From assembly GCA_030063045.1 (NCBI GenBank), contig JAQSEB010000112.1, positions 124,001-188,000 on the forward strand: a stretch of DNA of 64,000 nucleotides, read 5' to 3'. The notes below the pieces were generated by a model. That model was not told the DNA's origin, ran no database searches, and worked only from the letters and a program-made list of their open reading frames with translations. This document shows, piece by piece, positions 37,289-50,322 of the stretch. Source of the DNA: Pratylenchus scribneri (taxonomy: Eukaryota; Nematoda; Chromadorea; Rhabditida; Pratylenchidae). Position 1 is the stretch's first letter; every line of letters starts with the position of its first letter. Position numbers and translations under genes: made by a program.

Positions 37289-38410
37289 ATTAGAAAAGAT
37301 TGAGGGGAATAATATTAAAATTCCGAAGAGAAATAGCGATTTTAAACTTTTTTCTAAAAACTCATAGAAAATTTCAATTTCAAAAATTTCAAATACATAT
37401 ATGGCCTAGAATCTACTTAAAAAATACTATTATAAAAGATTGAGGGGAATAATATTAAAAATCCGAAGAGAAATAACGATTTTAAACTTTTTTTCTTAAA
37501 ACTCATACAAAATTTCAATTTCAAATATTTCAAATACATATATGGCCTAGAATCTACTTAAAAAATACTATTAGAAAAGATTGAGGGGAATAATATTAAA
37601 ATTCCGAAGAGAAATAGCGATTTTAAACTTTTTTCTAAAAACTCATAGAAAATTTCAATTTCAAATATTTCAAATACATATATGGCCTAGAATCTGCCTA
37701 AAAAATACTATTAGAAAAGATTGAGGGGAATAATATTAAAATTCCGAAGAGAAATAGCGATTTTAAACTTTTTTCTAAAAACTCATAGAAAATTTCAATT
37801 TCAAATATTTCAAATACATATATGGCCTAGAATCTGCCTAAAAAATACTATTAGAAAAGATTGAGGGGAATAATATTAAAATTCCGAAGAGAAATAGCGA
37901 TTTTAAACTTTTTTCTAAAAACTCATAGAAAATTTCAATTTCAAAAATTTCAAATACATATATGGCCTAGAATCTACTTAAAAAAATACTATTATAAAAG
38001 ATTGTGGGGATTAATATTAAAATTCCGAAGAGAAATAGCGATTTTAAACTTTTTTCTAAAAACTCATAGAAAATTTCAATTTCAAATATTTCAAATACAT
38101 ATATGGCCTAGAATCTGCCTAAAAAATACTATTAGAAAAGATTGAGGGGAATAATATTAAAATTCCGAAGAGAAATAGCGATTTTAAACTTTTTTCTAAA
38201 AACTCATAGAAAATTTCAATTTCAAAAATTTCAAATACATGTATGGCCTAGAATCTGCCTAAAAAATACTATTAGAAAAGATTGAGGGGAATAATATTAA
38301 AAATCCGAAGAGAAATAGCGATTTTAAACTTTTTTCTAAAAACTCATAGAAAATTTCAATTTCAAATATTTCAAATACATATATGGCCTAGAATCTGCCT
38401 AAAAAATACT
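37289..38410 (+). repeat. 1122-bp higher-order repeat, copy 1 (contains a hybrid monomer)
   Basis: Eight monomers start at 37289, 37429, 37570, 37710, 37850, 37991, 38131 and 38271. The catacaaaat marker lies at 37508; its partners are at 36386 (1122 bp upstream) and 38630 (1122 bp downstream). The sixth monomer is a hybrid of two monomers that remain separate in the next copy. Confidence 0.82.
37991..38130 (+). repeat. Hybrid monomer (gtggggatt front, catatatgg gcct back)
   Basis: This copy begins attataaaag with gtggggatt, as do those at 36729 and 39113, but its second half has T98, catatatgg and gcct, as the N-type monomers that follow those copies do (36869, 39253). The usual gtggggatt copies have A98 and the tgaccttgaa ending. 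A crossover inside the monomer, removing one full unit, explains it simply. It also explains a 94-codon accidental open frame across 37861-38145. The copies at 27917 and 28476 show the same combination. Confidence 0.8.
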
Positions 38411-39532
38411 ATTAGAAAAGATTGAGGGGAATAATATTAAAATTCCGAAGAGAAATAGCGATTTTAAACTTTTTTCTAAAAACTCATAGAAAATTTCAAT
38501 TTCAAAAATTTCAAATACATATATGGCCTAGAATCTACTTAAAAAATACTATTATAAAAGATTGAGGGGAATAATATTAAAAATCCGAAGAGAAATAACG
38601 ATTTTAAACTTTTTTTCTTAAAACTCATACAAAATTTCAATTTCAAATATTTCAAATACATATATGGCCTAGAATCTACTTAAAAAATACTATTAGAAAA
38701 GATTGAGGGGAATAATATTAAAATTCCGAAGAGAAATAGCGATTTTAAACTTTTTTCTAAAAACTCATAGAAAATTTCAATTTCAAATATTTCAAATACA
38801 TATATGGCCTAGAATCTGCCTAAAAAATACTATTAGAAAAGATTGAGGGGAATAATATTAAAATTCCGAAGAGAAATAGCGATTTTAAACTTTTTTCTAA
38901 AAACTCATAGAAAATTTCAATTTCAAATATTTCAAATACATATATGGCCTAGAATCTGCCTAAAAAATACTATTAGAAAAGATTGAGGGGAATAATATTA
39001 AAATTCCGAAGAGAAATAGCGATTTTAAACTTTTTTCTAAAAACTCATAGAAAATTTCAATTTCAAAAATTTCAAATACATATATGGCCTAGAATCTACT
39101 TAAAAAAATACTATTATAAAAGATTGTGGGGATTAATATTAAAATTCCGAAGAGAAATAGCGATTTTAAACTTTTTTCTAAAAACTCATAGAAAATTTCA
39201 ATTTCAAAAATTTCAAATACATGTATGACCTTGAATCTACTTAAAAAATACTATTAGAAAAGATTGAGGGGAATAATATTAAAAATCCGAAGAGAAATAG
39301 CGATTTTAAACTTTTTTCTAAAAACTCATAGAAAATTTCAATTTCAAATATTTCAAATACATATATGGCCTAGAATCTGCCTAAAAAATACTATTAGAAA
39401 AGATTGAGGGGAATAATATTAAAATTCCGAAGAGAAATAGCGATTTTAAACTTTTTTCTAAAAACTCATAGAAAATTTCAATTTCAAAAATTTCAAATAC
39501 ATGTATGGCCTAGAATCTGCCTAAAAAATACT
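38411..39532 (+). repeat. 1122-bp higher-order repeat, copy 2
   Basis: Monomers start at 38411, 38551, 38692, 38832, 38972, 39113, 39253 and 39393. The first five match copy 1. At the sixth the unfused gtggggatt/tgaccttgaa monomer is present, followed by N-type and the H3 tacatgta copy, so the total length is equal although the register is shifted by one unit. Confidence 0.8.
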
Positions 39533-41352
39533 ATTAGAAAAGATTGAGGGGAATAATATTAAAAATCCGAAGAGAAATAGCGATTTTAAACTTTTTTCTA
39601 AAAACTCATAGAAAATTTCAATTTCAAATATTTCAAATACATATATGGCCTAGAATCTGCCTAAAAAATACTATTAGAAAAGATTGAGGGGAATAATATT
39701 AAAAATCCGAAGAGAAATAGCGATTTTAAACTTTTTTCTAAAAACTCATAGAAAATTTCAATTTCAAATATTTCAAATACATATATGGCCTAGAATCTGC
39801 CTAAAAAATACTATTAGAAAAGATTGAGGGGAATAATATTAAAATTCCGAAGAGAAATAGCGATTTTAAACTTTTTTCTAAAAACTCATAGAAAATTTCA
39901 ATTTCAAATATTTCAAATACATATATGGCCTAGAATCTGCCTAAAAAATACTATTAGAAAAGATTGAGGGGAATAATATTAAAATTCCGAAGAGAAATAG
40001 CGATTTTAAACTTTTTTCTAAAAACTCATAGAAAATTTCAATTTCAAAAATTTCAAATACATACATGGCCTAGAATCTGCCTAAAAAATACTATTAGAAA
40101 AGATTGAGGGGAATAATATTAAAAATCCGAAGAGAAATAGCGATTTTAAACTTTTTTCTAAAAACTCATAGAAAATTTCAATTTCAAATATTTCAAATAC
40201 ATATATGGCCTAGAATCTGCCTAAAAAATACTATTAGAAAAGATTGAGGGGAATAATATTAAAATTCCGAAGAGAAATAGCGATTTTAAACTTTTTTCTA
40301 AAAACTCATAGAAAATTTCAATTTCAAAAATTTCAAATACATATATGGCCTAGAATCTGCCTAAAAAATACTATTAGAAAAGATTGAGGGGAATAATATT
40401 AAAAATCCGAAGAGAAATAGCGATTTTAAACTTTTTTCTAAAAACTCATAGAAAATTTCAATTTCAAATATTTCAAATACATATATGGCCTAGAATCTGC
40501 CTAAAAAATACTATTAGAAAAGATTGAGGGGAATAATATTAAAAATCCGAAGAGAAATAACGATTTTAAACTTTTTTCTAAAAACTCATAGAAAATTTCA
40601 ATTTCAAATATTTCAAATACATGTATGGCCTAGAATCTGCCTAAAAAATACTATTAGAAAAGATTGAGGGGAATAATATTAAAATTCCGAAGAGAAATAG
40701 CGATTTTAAACTTTTTTCTAAAAACTCATAGAAAATTTCAATTTCAAAAATTTCAAATACATATATGGCCTAGAATCTGCCTAAAAAATACTATTAGAAA
40801 AGATTGAGGGGAATAATATTAAAAATCCGAAGAGAAATAGCGATTTTAAACTTTTTTCTAAAAACTCATAGAAAATTTCAATTTCAAATATTTCAAATAC
40901 ATATATGGCCTAGAATCTGCCTAAAAAATACTATTAGAAAAGATTGAGGGGAATAATATTAAAATTCCGAAGAGAAATAGCGATTTTAAACTTTTTTCTA
41001 AAAACTCATAGAAAATTTCAATTTCAAATATTTCAAATACATATATGGCCTAGAATCTGCCTAAAAAATACTATTAGAAAAGATTGAGGGGAATAATATT
41101 AAAATTCCGAAGAGAAATAGCGATTTTAAACTTTTTTCTAAAAACTCATAGAAAATTTCAATTTCAAAAATTTCAAATACATATATGGCCTAGAATCTGC
41201 CTAAAAAATACTATTAGAAAAGATTGAGGGGAATAATATTAAAAATCCGAAGAGAAATAGCGATTTTAAACTTTTTTCTAAAAACTCATAGAAAATTTCA
41301 ATTTCAAATATTTCAAATACATATATGGCCTAGAATCTGCCTAAAAAATACT
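39533..41352 (+). repeat. Thirteen N-type/H2/H3 monomers with loose alternation
   Basis: Starts are 39533, 39673, 39813, 39953, 40093, 40233, 40373, 40513, 40653, 40793, 40933, 41073 and 41213, all 140 bp. N-type copies with T98 alternate with ccgaag copies with A98, giving a loose two- to four-monomer pattern. All end gcct. The copy at 39953 has acatacatgg, a variant I saw nowhere else. The copy at 40513 has taacg and tacatgta, like those at 48503, 49623, 51862, 52702, 55362 and 56482. Confidence 0.75.
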
Positions 41353-43461
41353 ATTAGAAAAGATTGAGGGGAATAATATTAAAATTCCACAGAGAAATAG
41401 CGATTTTAAACTTTTTTTCTTAAAACTCATAGAAAATTTCAATTTCAAAAATTTCAAATACATGTATGGCCTAGAATCTACTTAAAAAATACTATTATAA
41501 AAGATTGAGAGGAATAATATTAAAATTCCAAAGAGAAATAGCGATTTTAAACTTTTTTTCTTAAAACTCATAGAAAATTACAATTTCAAAAATTTCAAAT
41601 ACATGTATGGCCTAGAATCTACTTAAAAAATACTATTAGAAAAAATTGAGGGGAATAATATTAAAATTCCACAGAGAAATAGCGATTTTAAACTTTTTTC
41701 TAAAAACTCATAGAAAATTTCAATTTCAAATATTTCAAATACATGTATGGCCTAGAATCTACTTAAAAAATACTATTAGAAAAGATTGAGGGGAATAATA
41801 TTAAAATTCCACAGAGAAATAGCGATTTTAAACTTTTTTTCTTAAAACTCATAGAAAATTTCAATTTCAAAAATTTCAAATACATGTATGGCCTAGAATC
41901 TACTTAAAAAATACTATTATAGAAGATTGTGGGGATTAATATTAAAATTCCGAAGAGAAATAGCGATTTTAAACTTTTTTCTTAAAACTCATAGAAAATT
42001 TCAATTTTAAATATTTCAAATACATGTATGGCCTAGAATCTACTTAAAAAATACTATTAGAAAAGATTGTGGGGATTAATATTAAAATTCCGAAGAGAAA
42101 TAGCGATTTTAAACTTTTTTCTAAAAACTCATAGAAAATTTCAATTTCAAAAATTTCAAATACATGTATGGCCTAGAATCTGCCTAAAAAATACTATTAG
42201 AAAAGATTGAGGGGAATAATATTAAAAATCCGAAGAGAAATAGCGATTTTAAATTTTTTTCTTAAAACTCATAGAAAATTTCAATTTCAAATATTTCAAA
42301 TACATGTATGGCCTAGAATCTGCCTAAAAAATACTATTAGAAAAGATTGAGGGGAATAATATTAAAAATCCGAAGAGAAATAGCGATTTTAAACTTTTTT
42401 TCTTAAAACTCATAGAAAATTTCAATTTCAAATATTTCAAATACATGTATGGCCTAGAATCTACTTAAAAAATACTATTAGAAAAGATTGAGGGGAATAA
42501 TATTAAAATTCCACAGAGAAATAGCGATTTTAAACTTTTTTTCTTAAAACTCATAGAAAATTTCAATTTCAAATATTTCAAATACATGTATGGCCTAGAA
42601 TCTACTTAAAAAATACTATTAGAAAAGATTGAGGGGAATAATATTAAAATTCCACAGAGAAATAGCGATTTTAAACTTTTTTTCTTAAAACTCATAGAAA
42701 ATTTCAATTTCAAATATTTCAAATACATGTATGGCCTAGAATCTACTTAAAAAATACTATTAGAAAAGATTGAGGGGAATAATATTAAAATTCCACAGAG
42801 AAATAGCGATTTTAAATTTTTTTCTTAAAACTCATAGAAAATTTCAATTTCAAATATTTCAAATACATGTATGGCCTAGAATCTGCCTAAAAAATACTAT
42901 TAGAAAAGATTGAGGGGATTAATATTAAAATTCCACAGAGAAATAGCGATTTTAAACTTTTTTTCTTAAAACTCATAGAAAATTTCAATTTCAAATATTT
43001 CAAATACATGTATGGCCTAGAATCTACTTAAAAAATACTATTAGAAAAGATTGAGGGGAATAATATTAAAATTCCACAGAAAAATAGCGATTTTAAACTT
43101 TTTTTCTTAAAACTCATAGAAAATTTCAATTTCAAATATTTCAAATACATGTATGGCCTAGAATCTACTTAAAAAATACTATTAGAAAAGATTGAGGGGA
43201 ATAATATTAAAATTCCACAGAGAAATAGCGATTTTAAACTTTTTTTCTTAAAACTCATAGAAAATTTCAATTTCAAATATTTCAAATACATGTATGGCCT
43301 AGAATCTACTTAAAAAATACTATTAGAAAAGATTGAGGGGAATAATATTAAAATTCCACAGAGAAATAGCGATTTTAAACTTTTTTCTAAAAACTCATAG
43401 AAAATTTCAATTTCAAATATTTCAAATACATATATGGCCTAGAATCTGCCTAAAAAATACT
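41353..43461 (+). repeat. H1 island within the H2-rich half
   Basis: H1-type copies (ccacag, T7, tacatgta, actt) reappear abruptly at 41353. The next copies carry several private changes: gagagga with ccaaag and aaattacaattt (41494), attagaaaaaattg (41635) and aattttaaat (41916 copy). From 42196 the order N-type aaattttttt, N-type T7, H1, H1, aaattttttt gcct, ggggatt, cagaaaaatag, H1, H2 closely parallels 8871-10137. The island therefore looks like a displaced relative of the left domain. Confidence 0.78.
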
Positions 43462-44445
43462 ATTAGAAAAGATTGAGGGGAATAATATTAAAATTCCGAA
43501 GAGAAATAGCGATTTTAAACTTTTTTCTAAAAACTCATAGAAAATTTCAATTTCAAATATTTCAAATACATATATGGCCTAGAATCTGCCTAAAAAATAC
43601 TATTAGAAAAGATTGAGGGGAATAATATTAAAATTCCGAAGAGAAATAGCGATTTTAAACTTTTTTCTAAAAACTCATAGAAAATTTCAATTTCAAAAAT
43701 TTCAAATACATATATGGCCTAGAATCTACTTAAAAAAATACTATTATAAAAGATTGTGGGGATTAATATTAAAATTCCGAAGAGAAATAGCGATTTTAAA
43801 CTTTTTTCTAAAAACTCATAGAAAATTTCAATTTCAAAAATTTCAAATACATGTATGACCTTGAATCTACTTAAAAAATACTATTAGAAAAGATTGAGGG
43901 GAATAATATTAAAATTCCGAAGAGAAATAGCGATTTTAAACTTTTTTCTAAAAATTTCATAGAAAATTTCAATTTCAAAAATTTCAAATACATATATGGC
44001 CTAGAATCTACTTAAAAAATACTATTATAAAAGATTGAGGGGAATAATATTAAAAATCCGAAGAGAAATAACGATTTTAAACTTTTTTCTTAAAACTCAT
44101 AGAAAATTTCAATTTCAAATATTTCAAATACATGTATGGCCTAGAATCTGCCTAAAAAATACTATTAGAAAAGATTGAGGGGAATAATATTAAAAATCCG
44201 AAGAGAAATAGCGATTTTAAACTTTTTTTCTTAAAACTCATAGAAAATTTCAATTTCAAATATTTCAAATACATGTATGGCCTAGAATCTACTTAAAAAA
44301 TACTATTAGAAAAGATTGAGGGGAATAATATTAAAATTCCACAGAGAAATAGCGATTTTAAACTTTTTTTCTTAAAACTCATAGAAAATTTCAATTTCAA
44401 ATATTTCAAATACATGTATGGCCTTGAATCTACTTAAAAAATACT
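43462..44445 (+). repeat. Seven mixed monomers closing the H1 island
   Basis: Copies start at 43462 (H2), 43602 (H3 with A7), 43743 (gtggggatt, tgaccttgaa), 43883 (H3 in which ctaaaaactcatag has become ctaaaaatttcatag, one base longer), 44024 (attataaaag N-type), 44164 (N-type T7) and 44305 (H1 ending tggccttgaa). The aaatttcatag change was seen only here. Confidence 0.72.
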
Positions 44446-46542
44446 ATTAGAAAAGATTGAGGGGATTAATATTAAAATTCTTAAGAGAAATAACGATTTT
44501 AAATTTTTTCTTAAAACTCATAGAAAATTTCAATTTCAAAAATTTCAAATACATGTATGACCTTGAATCTACTTAAAAAATACTATTAGAAAAGATTGAG
44601 GGGATTAATATTAAAATTCTTAAGAGAAATAACGATTTTAAATTTTTTCTTAAAACTCATAGAAAATTTCAATTTCAAATATTTCAAATACATAAATGGC
44701 CTAGAATCTGCCTAAAAAATACTATTAGAAAAGATTGAGGGGAATAATATTAAAATTCCGAAGAGAAATAGCGATTTTAAACTTTTTTCTAAAAACTCAT
44801 AGAAAATTTCAATTTCAAAAATTTCAAATACATAAATGGCCTAGAATCTGCCTAAAAAATACTATTAGAAAAGATTGAGGGGAATAATATTAAAATTCCG
44901 AAGAGAAATAGCGATTTTAAACTTTTTTCTAAAAACTCATAGAAAATTTCAATTTCAAATATTTCAAATACATAAATGGCCTAGAATCTGCCTAAAAAAT
45001 ACTATTAGAAAAGATTGAGGGGAATAATATTAAAAATCCGAAGAGAAATAACGATTTTAAACTTTTTTTCTTAAAACTCATAGAAAATTTCAATTTCAAA
45101 AATTTCAAATACATGTATGGCCTAGAATCTGCCTAAAAAATACTATTAGAAAAGATTGAGGGGAATAATATTAAAAATCCGAAGAGAAATAGCGATTTTA
45201 AATTTTTTTCTTAAAACTCATAGAAAATTTCAATTTCAAATATTTCAAATACATGTATGGCCTAGAATCTGCCTAAAAAATACTATTAGAAAAGATTGAG
45301 GGGAATAATATTAAAAATCCGAAGAGAAATAACGATTTTAAACTTTTTTCTTAAAACTCTTAGAAAATTTCAATTTCAAATATTTCAAATACATGTATGG
45401 CCTAGAATCTGCCTAAAAAATACTATTAGAAAAGATTGAGGGGAATAATATTAAAATTCCGAAGAGAAATAGCGATTTTAAACTTTTTTCTAAAAACTCA
45501 TAGAAAATTTCAATTTCAAATATTTCAAATACATAAATGGCCTAGAATCTGCCTAAAAAATACTATTAGAAAAGATTGAGGGGAATAATATTAAAATTCC
45601 GAAGAGAAATAGCGATTTTAAACTTTTTTCTAAAAACTCATAGAAAATTTCAATTTCAAATATTTCAAATACATAAATGGCCTAGAATCTGCCTAAAAAA
45701 TACTATTAGAAAAGATTGAGGGGAATAATATTAAAATTCCGAAGAGAAATAGCGATTTTAAACTTTTTTCTAAAAACTCATAGAAAATTTCAATTTCAAA
45801 AATTTCAAATACATATATGGCCTAGAATCTACTTAAAAAATACTATTATAAAAGATTGAGGGGAATAATATTAAAAATCCGAAGAGAAATAACGATTTTA
45901 AACTTTTTTTCTTAAAACTCATAGAAAATTTCAATTTCAAAAATTTCAAATACATGTATGGCCTAGAATCTGCCTAAAAAATACTATTAGAAAAGATTGA
46001 GGGGAATAATATTAAAAATCCGAAGAGAAATAACGATTTTAAACTTTTTTTCTTAAAACTCATAGAAAATTTCAATTTCAAAAATTTCAAATACATGTAT
46101 GGCCTAGAATCTGCCTAAAAAATACTATTAGAAAAGATTGAGGGGAATAATATTAAAAATCCGAAGAGAAATAGCGATTTTAAACTTTTTTCTAAAAACT
46201 CATAGAAAATTTCAATTTCAAAAATTTCAAATACATGTATGACCTTGAATCTACTTAAAAAATACTATTAGAAAAGATTGAGGGGATTAATATTAAAATT
46301 CTTAAGAGAAATAACGATTTTAAATTTTTTCTTAAAACTCATAGAAAATTTCAATTTCAAATATTTCAAATACATAAATGGCCTAGAATCTGCCTAAAAA
46401 ATACTATTAGAAAAGATTGAGGGGAATAATATTAAAATTCCGAAGAGAAATAGCGTTAAACTTTTTTCTAAAAACTCATAGAAAATTTCAATTTCAAAAA
46501 TTTCAAATACATATATGGCCTAGAATCTACTTAAAAAATACT
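44446..46542 (+). repeat. Dispersed relative of 30.3-32.0 kb
   Basis: Two H5 copies (44446, 44585), acataaatgg copies (44724, 44864), N-type/taacg T7 (45004), N-type aaattttttt (45145), N-type/taacg with actcttag (45285), acataaatgg copies (45425, 45565), H3 (45705), attataaaag (45845), N-type/taacg T7 (45986), N-type tgaccttgaa (46127), H5 (46267) and a ccgaag copy (46406) follow the order at 30289-31967 with a few monomers added. The 46406 copy has lost three bases (gcgttaaac in place of gcgattttaaac). Confidence 0.72.
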
Positions 46543-49500
46543 ATTATAAAAGATTGAGGGGAATAATATTAAAAATCCGAAGAGAAATAACGATTTTAAA
46601 CTTTTTTTCTTAAAACTCATAGAAAATTTCAATTTCAAATATTTCAAATACATATATGGCCTAGAATCTACTTAAAAAATACTATTAGAAAAGATTGAGG
46701 GGAATAATATTAAAATTCCGAAGAGAAATAGCGATTTTAAACTTTTTTCTAAAAACTCATAGAAAATTTCAATTTCAAAAATTTCAAATACATATATGGC
46801 CTAGAATCTACTTAAAAAAATACTATTATAAAAGATTGTGGGGATTAATATTAAAATTCCGAAGAGAAATAGCGATTTTAAACTTTTTTCTAAAAACTCA
46901 TAGAAAATTTCAATTTCAAAAATTTCAAATACATGTATGACCTTGAATCTACTTAAAAAATACTATTAGAAAAGATTGAGGGGAATAATATTAAAAATCC
47001 GAAGAGAAATAGCGATTTTAAACTTTTTTCTAAAAACTCATAGAAAATTTCAATTTCAAATATTTCAAATACATATATGGCCTAGAATCTGCCTAAAAAA
47101 TACTATTAGAAAAGATTGAGGGGAATAATATTAAAAATCCGAAGAGAAATAGCGATTTTAAACTTTTTTCTAAAAACTCATAGAAAATTTCAATTTCAAA
47201 AATTTCAAATACATGTATGACCTTGAATCTACTTAAAAAATACTATTAGAAAAGATTGAGGGGATTAATATTAAAATTCTTAAGAGAAATAACGATTTTA
47301 AATTTTTTCTTAAAACTCATAGAAAATTTCAATTTCAAATATTTCAAATACATAAATGGCCTAGAATCTGCCTAAAAAATACTATTAGAAAAGATTGAGG
47401 GGAATAATATTAAAAATCCGAAGAGAAATAGCGATTTTAAACTTTTTTCTAAAAACTCATAGAAAATTTCAATTTCAAATATTTCAAATACATATATGGC
47501 CTAGAATCTGCCTAAAAAATACTATTAGAAAAGATTGAGGGGAATAATATTAAAAATCCGAAGAGAAATAGCGATTTTAAACTTTTTTCTAAAAACTCAT
47601 AGAAAATTTCAATTTCAAATATTTCAAATACATATATGGCCTAGAATCTGCCTAAAAAATACTATTAGAAAAGATTGAGGGGAATAATATTAAAAATCCG
47701 AAGAGAAATAGCGATTTTAAACTTTTTTCTAAAAACTCATAGAAAATTTCAATTTCAAATATTTCAAATACATATATGGCCTAGAATCTGCCTAAAAAAT
47801 ACTATTAGAAAAGATTGAGGGGAATAATATTAAAATTCCGAAGAGAAATAGCGATTTTAAACTTTTTTCTAAAAACTCATAGAAAATTTCAATTTCAAAT
47901 ATTTCAAATACATATATGGCCTAGAATCTGCCTAAAAAATACTATTAGAAAAGATTGAGGGGAATAATATTAAAATTCCGAAGAGAAATAGCGATTTTAA
48001 ACTTTTTTCTAAAAACTCATAGAAAATTTCAATTTCAAAAATTTCAAATACATATATGGCCTAGAATCTGCCTAAAAAATACTATTAGAAAAGATTGAGG
48101 GGAATAATATTAAAAATCCGAAGAGAAATAGCGATTTTAAACTTTTTTCTAAAAACTCATAGAAAATTTCAATTTCAAATATTTCAAATACATATATGGC
48201 CTAGAATCTGCCTAAAAATACTATTAGAAAAGATTGAGGGGAATAATATTAAAATTCCGAAGAGAAATAGCGATTTTAAACTTTTTTCTAAAAACTCATA
48301 GAAAATTTCAATTTCAAAAATTTCAAATACATATATGGCCTAGAATCTGCCTAAAAAATACTATTAGAAAAGATTGAGGGGAATAATATTAAAAATCCGA
48401 AGAGAAATAGCGATTTTAAACTTTTTTCTAAAAACTCATAGAAAATTTCAATTTCAAATATTTCAAATACATATATGGCCTAGAATCTGCCTAAAAAATA
48501 CTATTAGAAAAGATTGAGGGGAATAATATTAAAAATCCGAAGAGAAATAACGATTTTAAACTTTTTTCTAAAAACTCATAGAAAATTTCAATTTCAAATA
48601 TTTCAAATACATGTATGGCCTAGAATCTGCCTAAAAAATACTATTAGAAAAGATTGAGGGGAATAATATTAAAATTCCGAAGAGAAATAGCGATTTTAAA
48701 CTTTTTTCTAAAAACTCATAGAAAATTTCAATTTCAAAAATTTCAAATACATATATGGCCTAGAATCTGCCTAAAAAATACTATTAGAAAAGATTGAGGG
48801 GAATAATATTAAAAATCCGAAGAGAAATAGCGATTTTAAACTTTTTTCTAAAAACTCATAGAAAATTTCAATTTCAAATATTTCAAATACATATATGGCC
48901 TAGAATATGCCTAAAAAATACTATTAGAAAAGATTGAGGGGAATAATATTAAAAATCCGAAGAGAAATAGCGATTTTAAACTTTTTTCTAAAAACTCATA
49001 GAAAATTTCAATTTCAAATATTTCAAATACATATATGGCCTAGAATCTGCCTAAAAAATACTATTAGAAAAGATTGAGGGGAATAATATTAAAATTCCGA
49101 AGAGAAATAGCGATTTTAAACTTTTTTCTAAAAACTCATAGAAAATTTCAATTTCAAATATTTCAAATACATATATGGCCTAGAATCTGCCTAATAAATA
49201 CTATTAGAAAAGATTGAGGGGAATAATATTAAAAATCCGAAGAGAAATAGCGATTTTAAACTTTTTTCTAAAAACTCATAGAAAATTTCAATTTCAAATA
49301 TTTCAAATACATATATGGCCTAGAATCTGCCTAAAAAATACTATTAGAAAAGATTGAGGGGAATAATATTAAAATTCCGAAGAGAAATAGCGATTTTAAA
49401 CTTTTTTCTAAAAACTCATAGAAAATTTCAATTTCAAATATTTCAAATACATAAATGGCCTAGAATCTGCCTAAAAAATACTATTAGAAAAGATTGAGGG

Positions 49501-50322
49501 GAATAATATTAAAAATCCGAAGAGAAATAGCGATTTTAAACTTTTTTCTAAAAACTCATAGAAAATTTCAATTTCAAATATTTCAAATACATATATGGCC
49601 TAGAATCTGCCTAAAAAATACTATTAGAAAAGATTGAGGGGAATAATATTAAAAATCCGAAGAGAAATAACGATTTTAAACTTTTTTCTAAAAACTCATA
49701 GAAAATTTCAATTTCAAATATTTCAAATACATGTATGGCCTAGAATCTGCCTAAAAAATACTATTAGAAAAGATTGAGGGGAATAATATTAAAATTCCGA
49801 AGAGAAATAGCGATTTTAAACTTTTTTCTAAAAACTCATAGAAAATTTCAATTTCAAAAATTTCAAATACATATATGGCCTAGAATCTGCCTAAAAAATA
49901 CTATTAGAAAAGATTGAGGGGAATAATATTAAAATTCCGAAGAGAAATAGCGATTTTAAACTTTTTTCTAAAAACTCATAGAAAATTTCAATTTCAAATA
50001 TTTCAAATACATGTATGGCCTAGAATCTGCCTAAAAAATACTATTAGAAAAGATTGAGGGGAATAATATTAAAATTCCGAAGAGAAATAGCGATTTTAAA
50101 CTTTTTTCTAAAAACTCATAGAAAATTTCAATTTCAAAAATTTCAAATACATATATGGCCTAGAATCTGCCTAAAAAATACTATTAGAAAAGATTGAGGG
50201 GAATAATATTAAAAATCCGAAGAGAAATAGCGATTTTAAACTTTTTTCTAAAAACTCATAGAAAATTTCAATTTCAAATATTTCAAATACATGTATGGCC
50301 TAGAATCTACTTAAAAAATACT
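46543..50322 (+). repeat. Large higher-order unit, copy 1 (27 monomers, 3780 bp)
   Basis: The unit opens attataaaag/N-type/T7 (46543), H3 with A7 (46684), gtggggatt (46825), N-type (46965, 47105), then H5 (47245) and a long run of N-type/H2/H3 copies. Diagnostic markers are a lost A in the tail run of the copy at 48084 (gcctaaaaatac), agaatatgcc at 48783 and taataaatac at 49063. The first 24 monomers (46543-49902) match 53402-56761 at a constant offset of about 6860 bp. Confidence 0.87.

Noticed and set aside
37861..38145. 94-codon open frame starting TTG
   Set aside because: This is the same accident, extended because the hybrid monomer at 37991 ends with catatatgg rather than the tgaccttgaa ending that supplies a stop.
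48095..48301. 68-codon open frames here, at 51454 and at 54954
   Set aside because: They arise from the lost A in the tail run (gcctaaaaatac), which shifts frame into the next monomer. The three copies reflect segment duplication of the array, not conservation of a protein.
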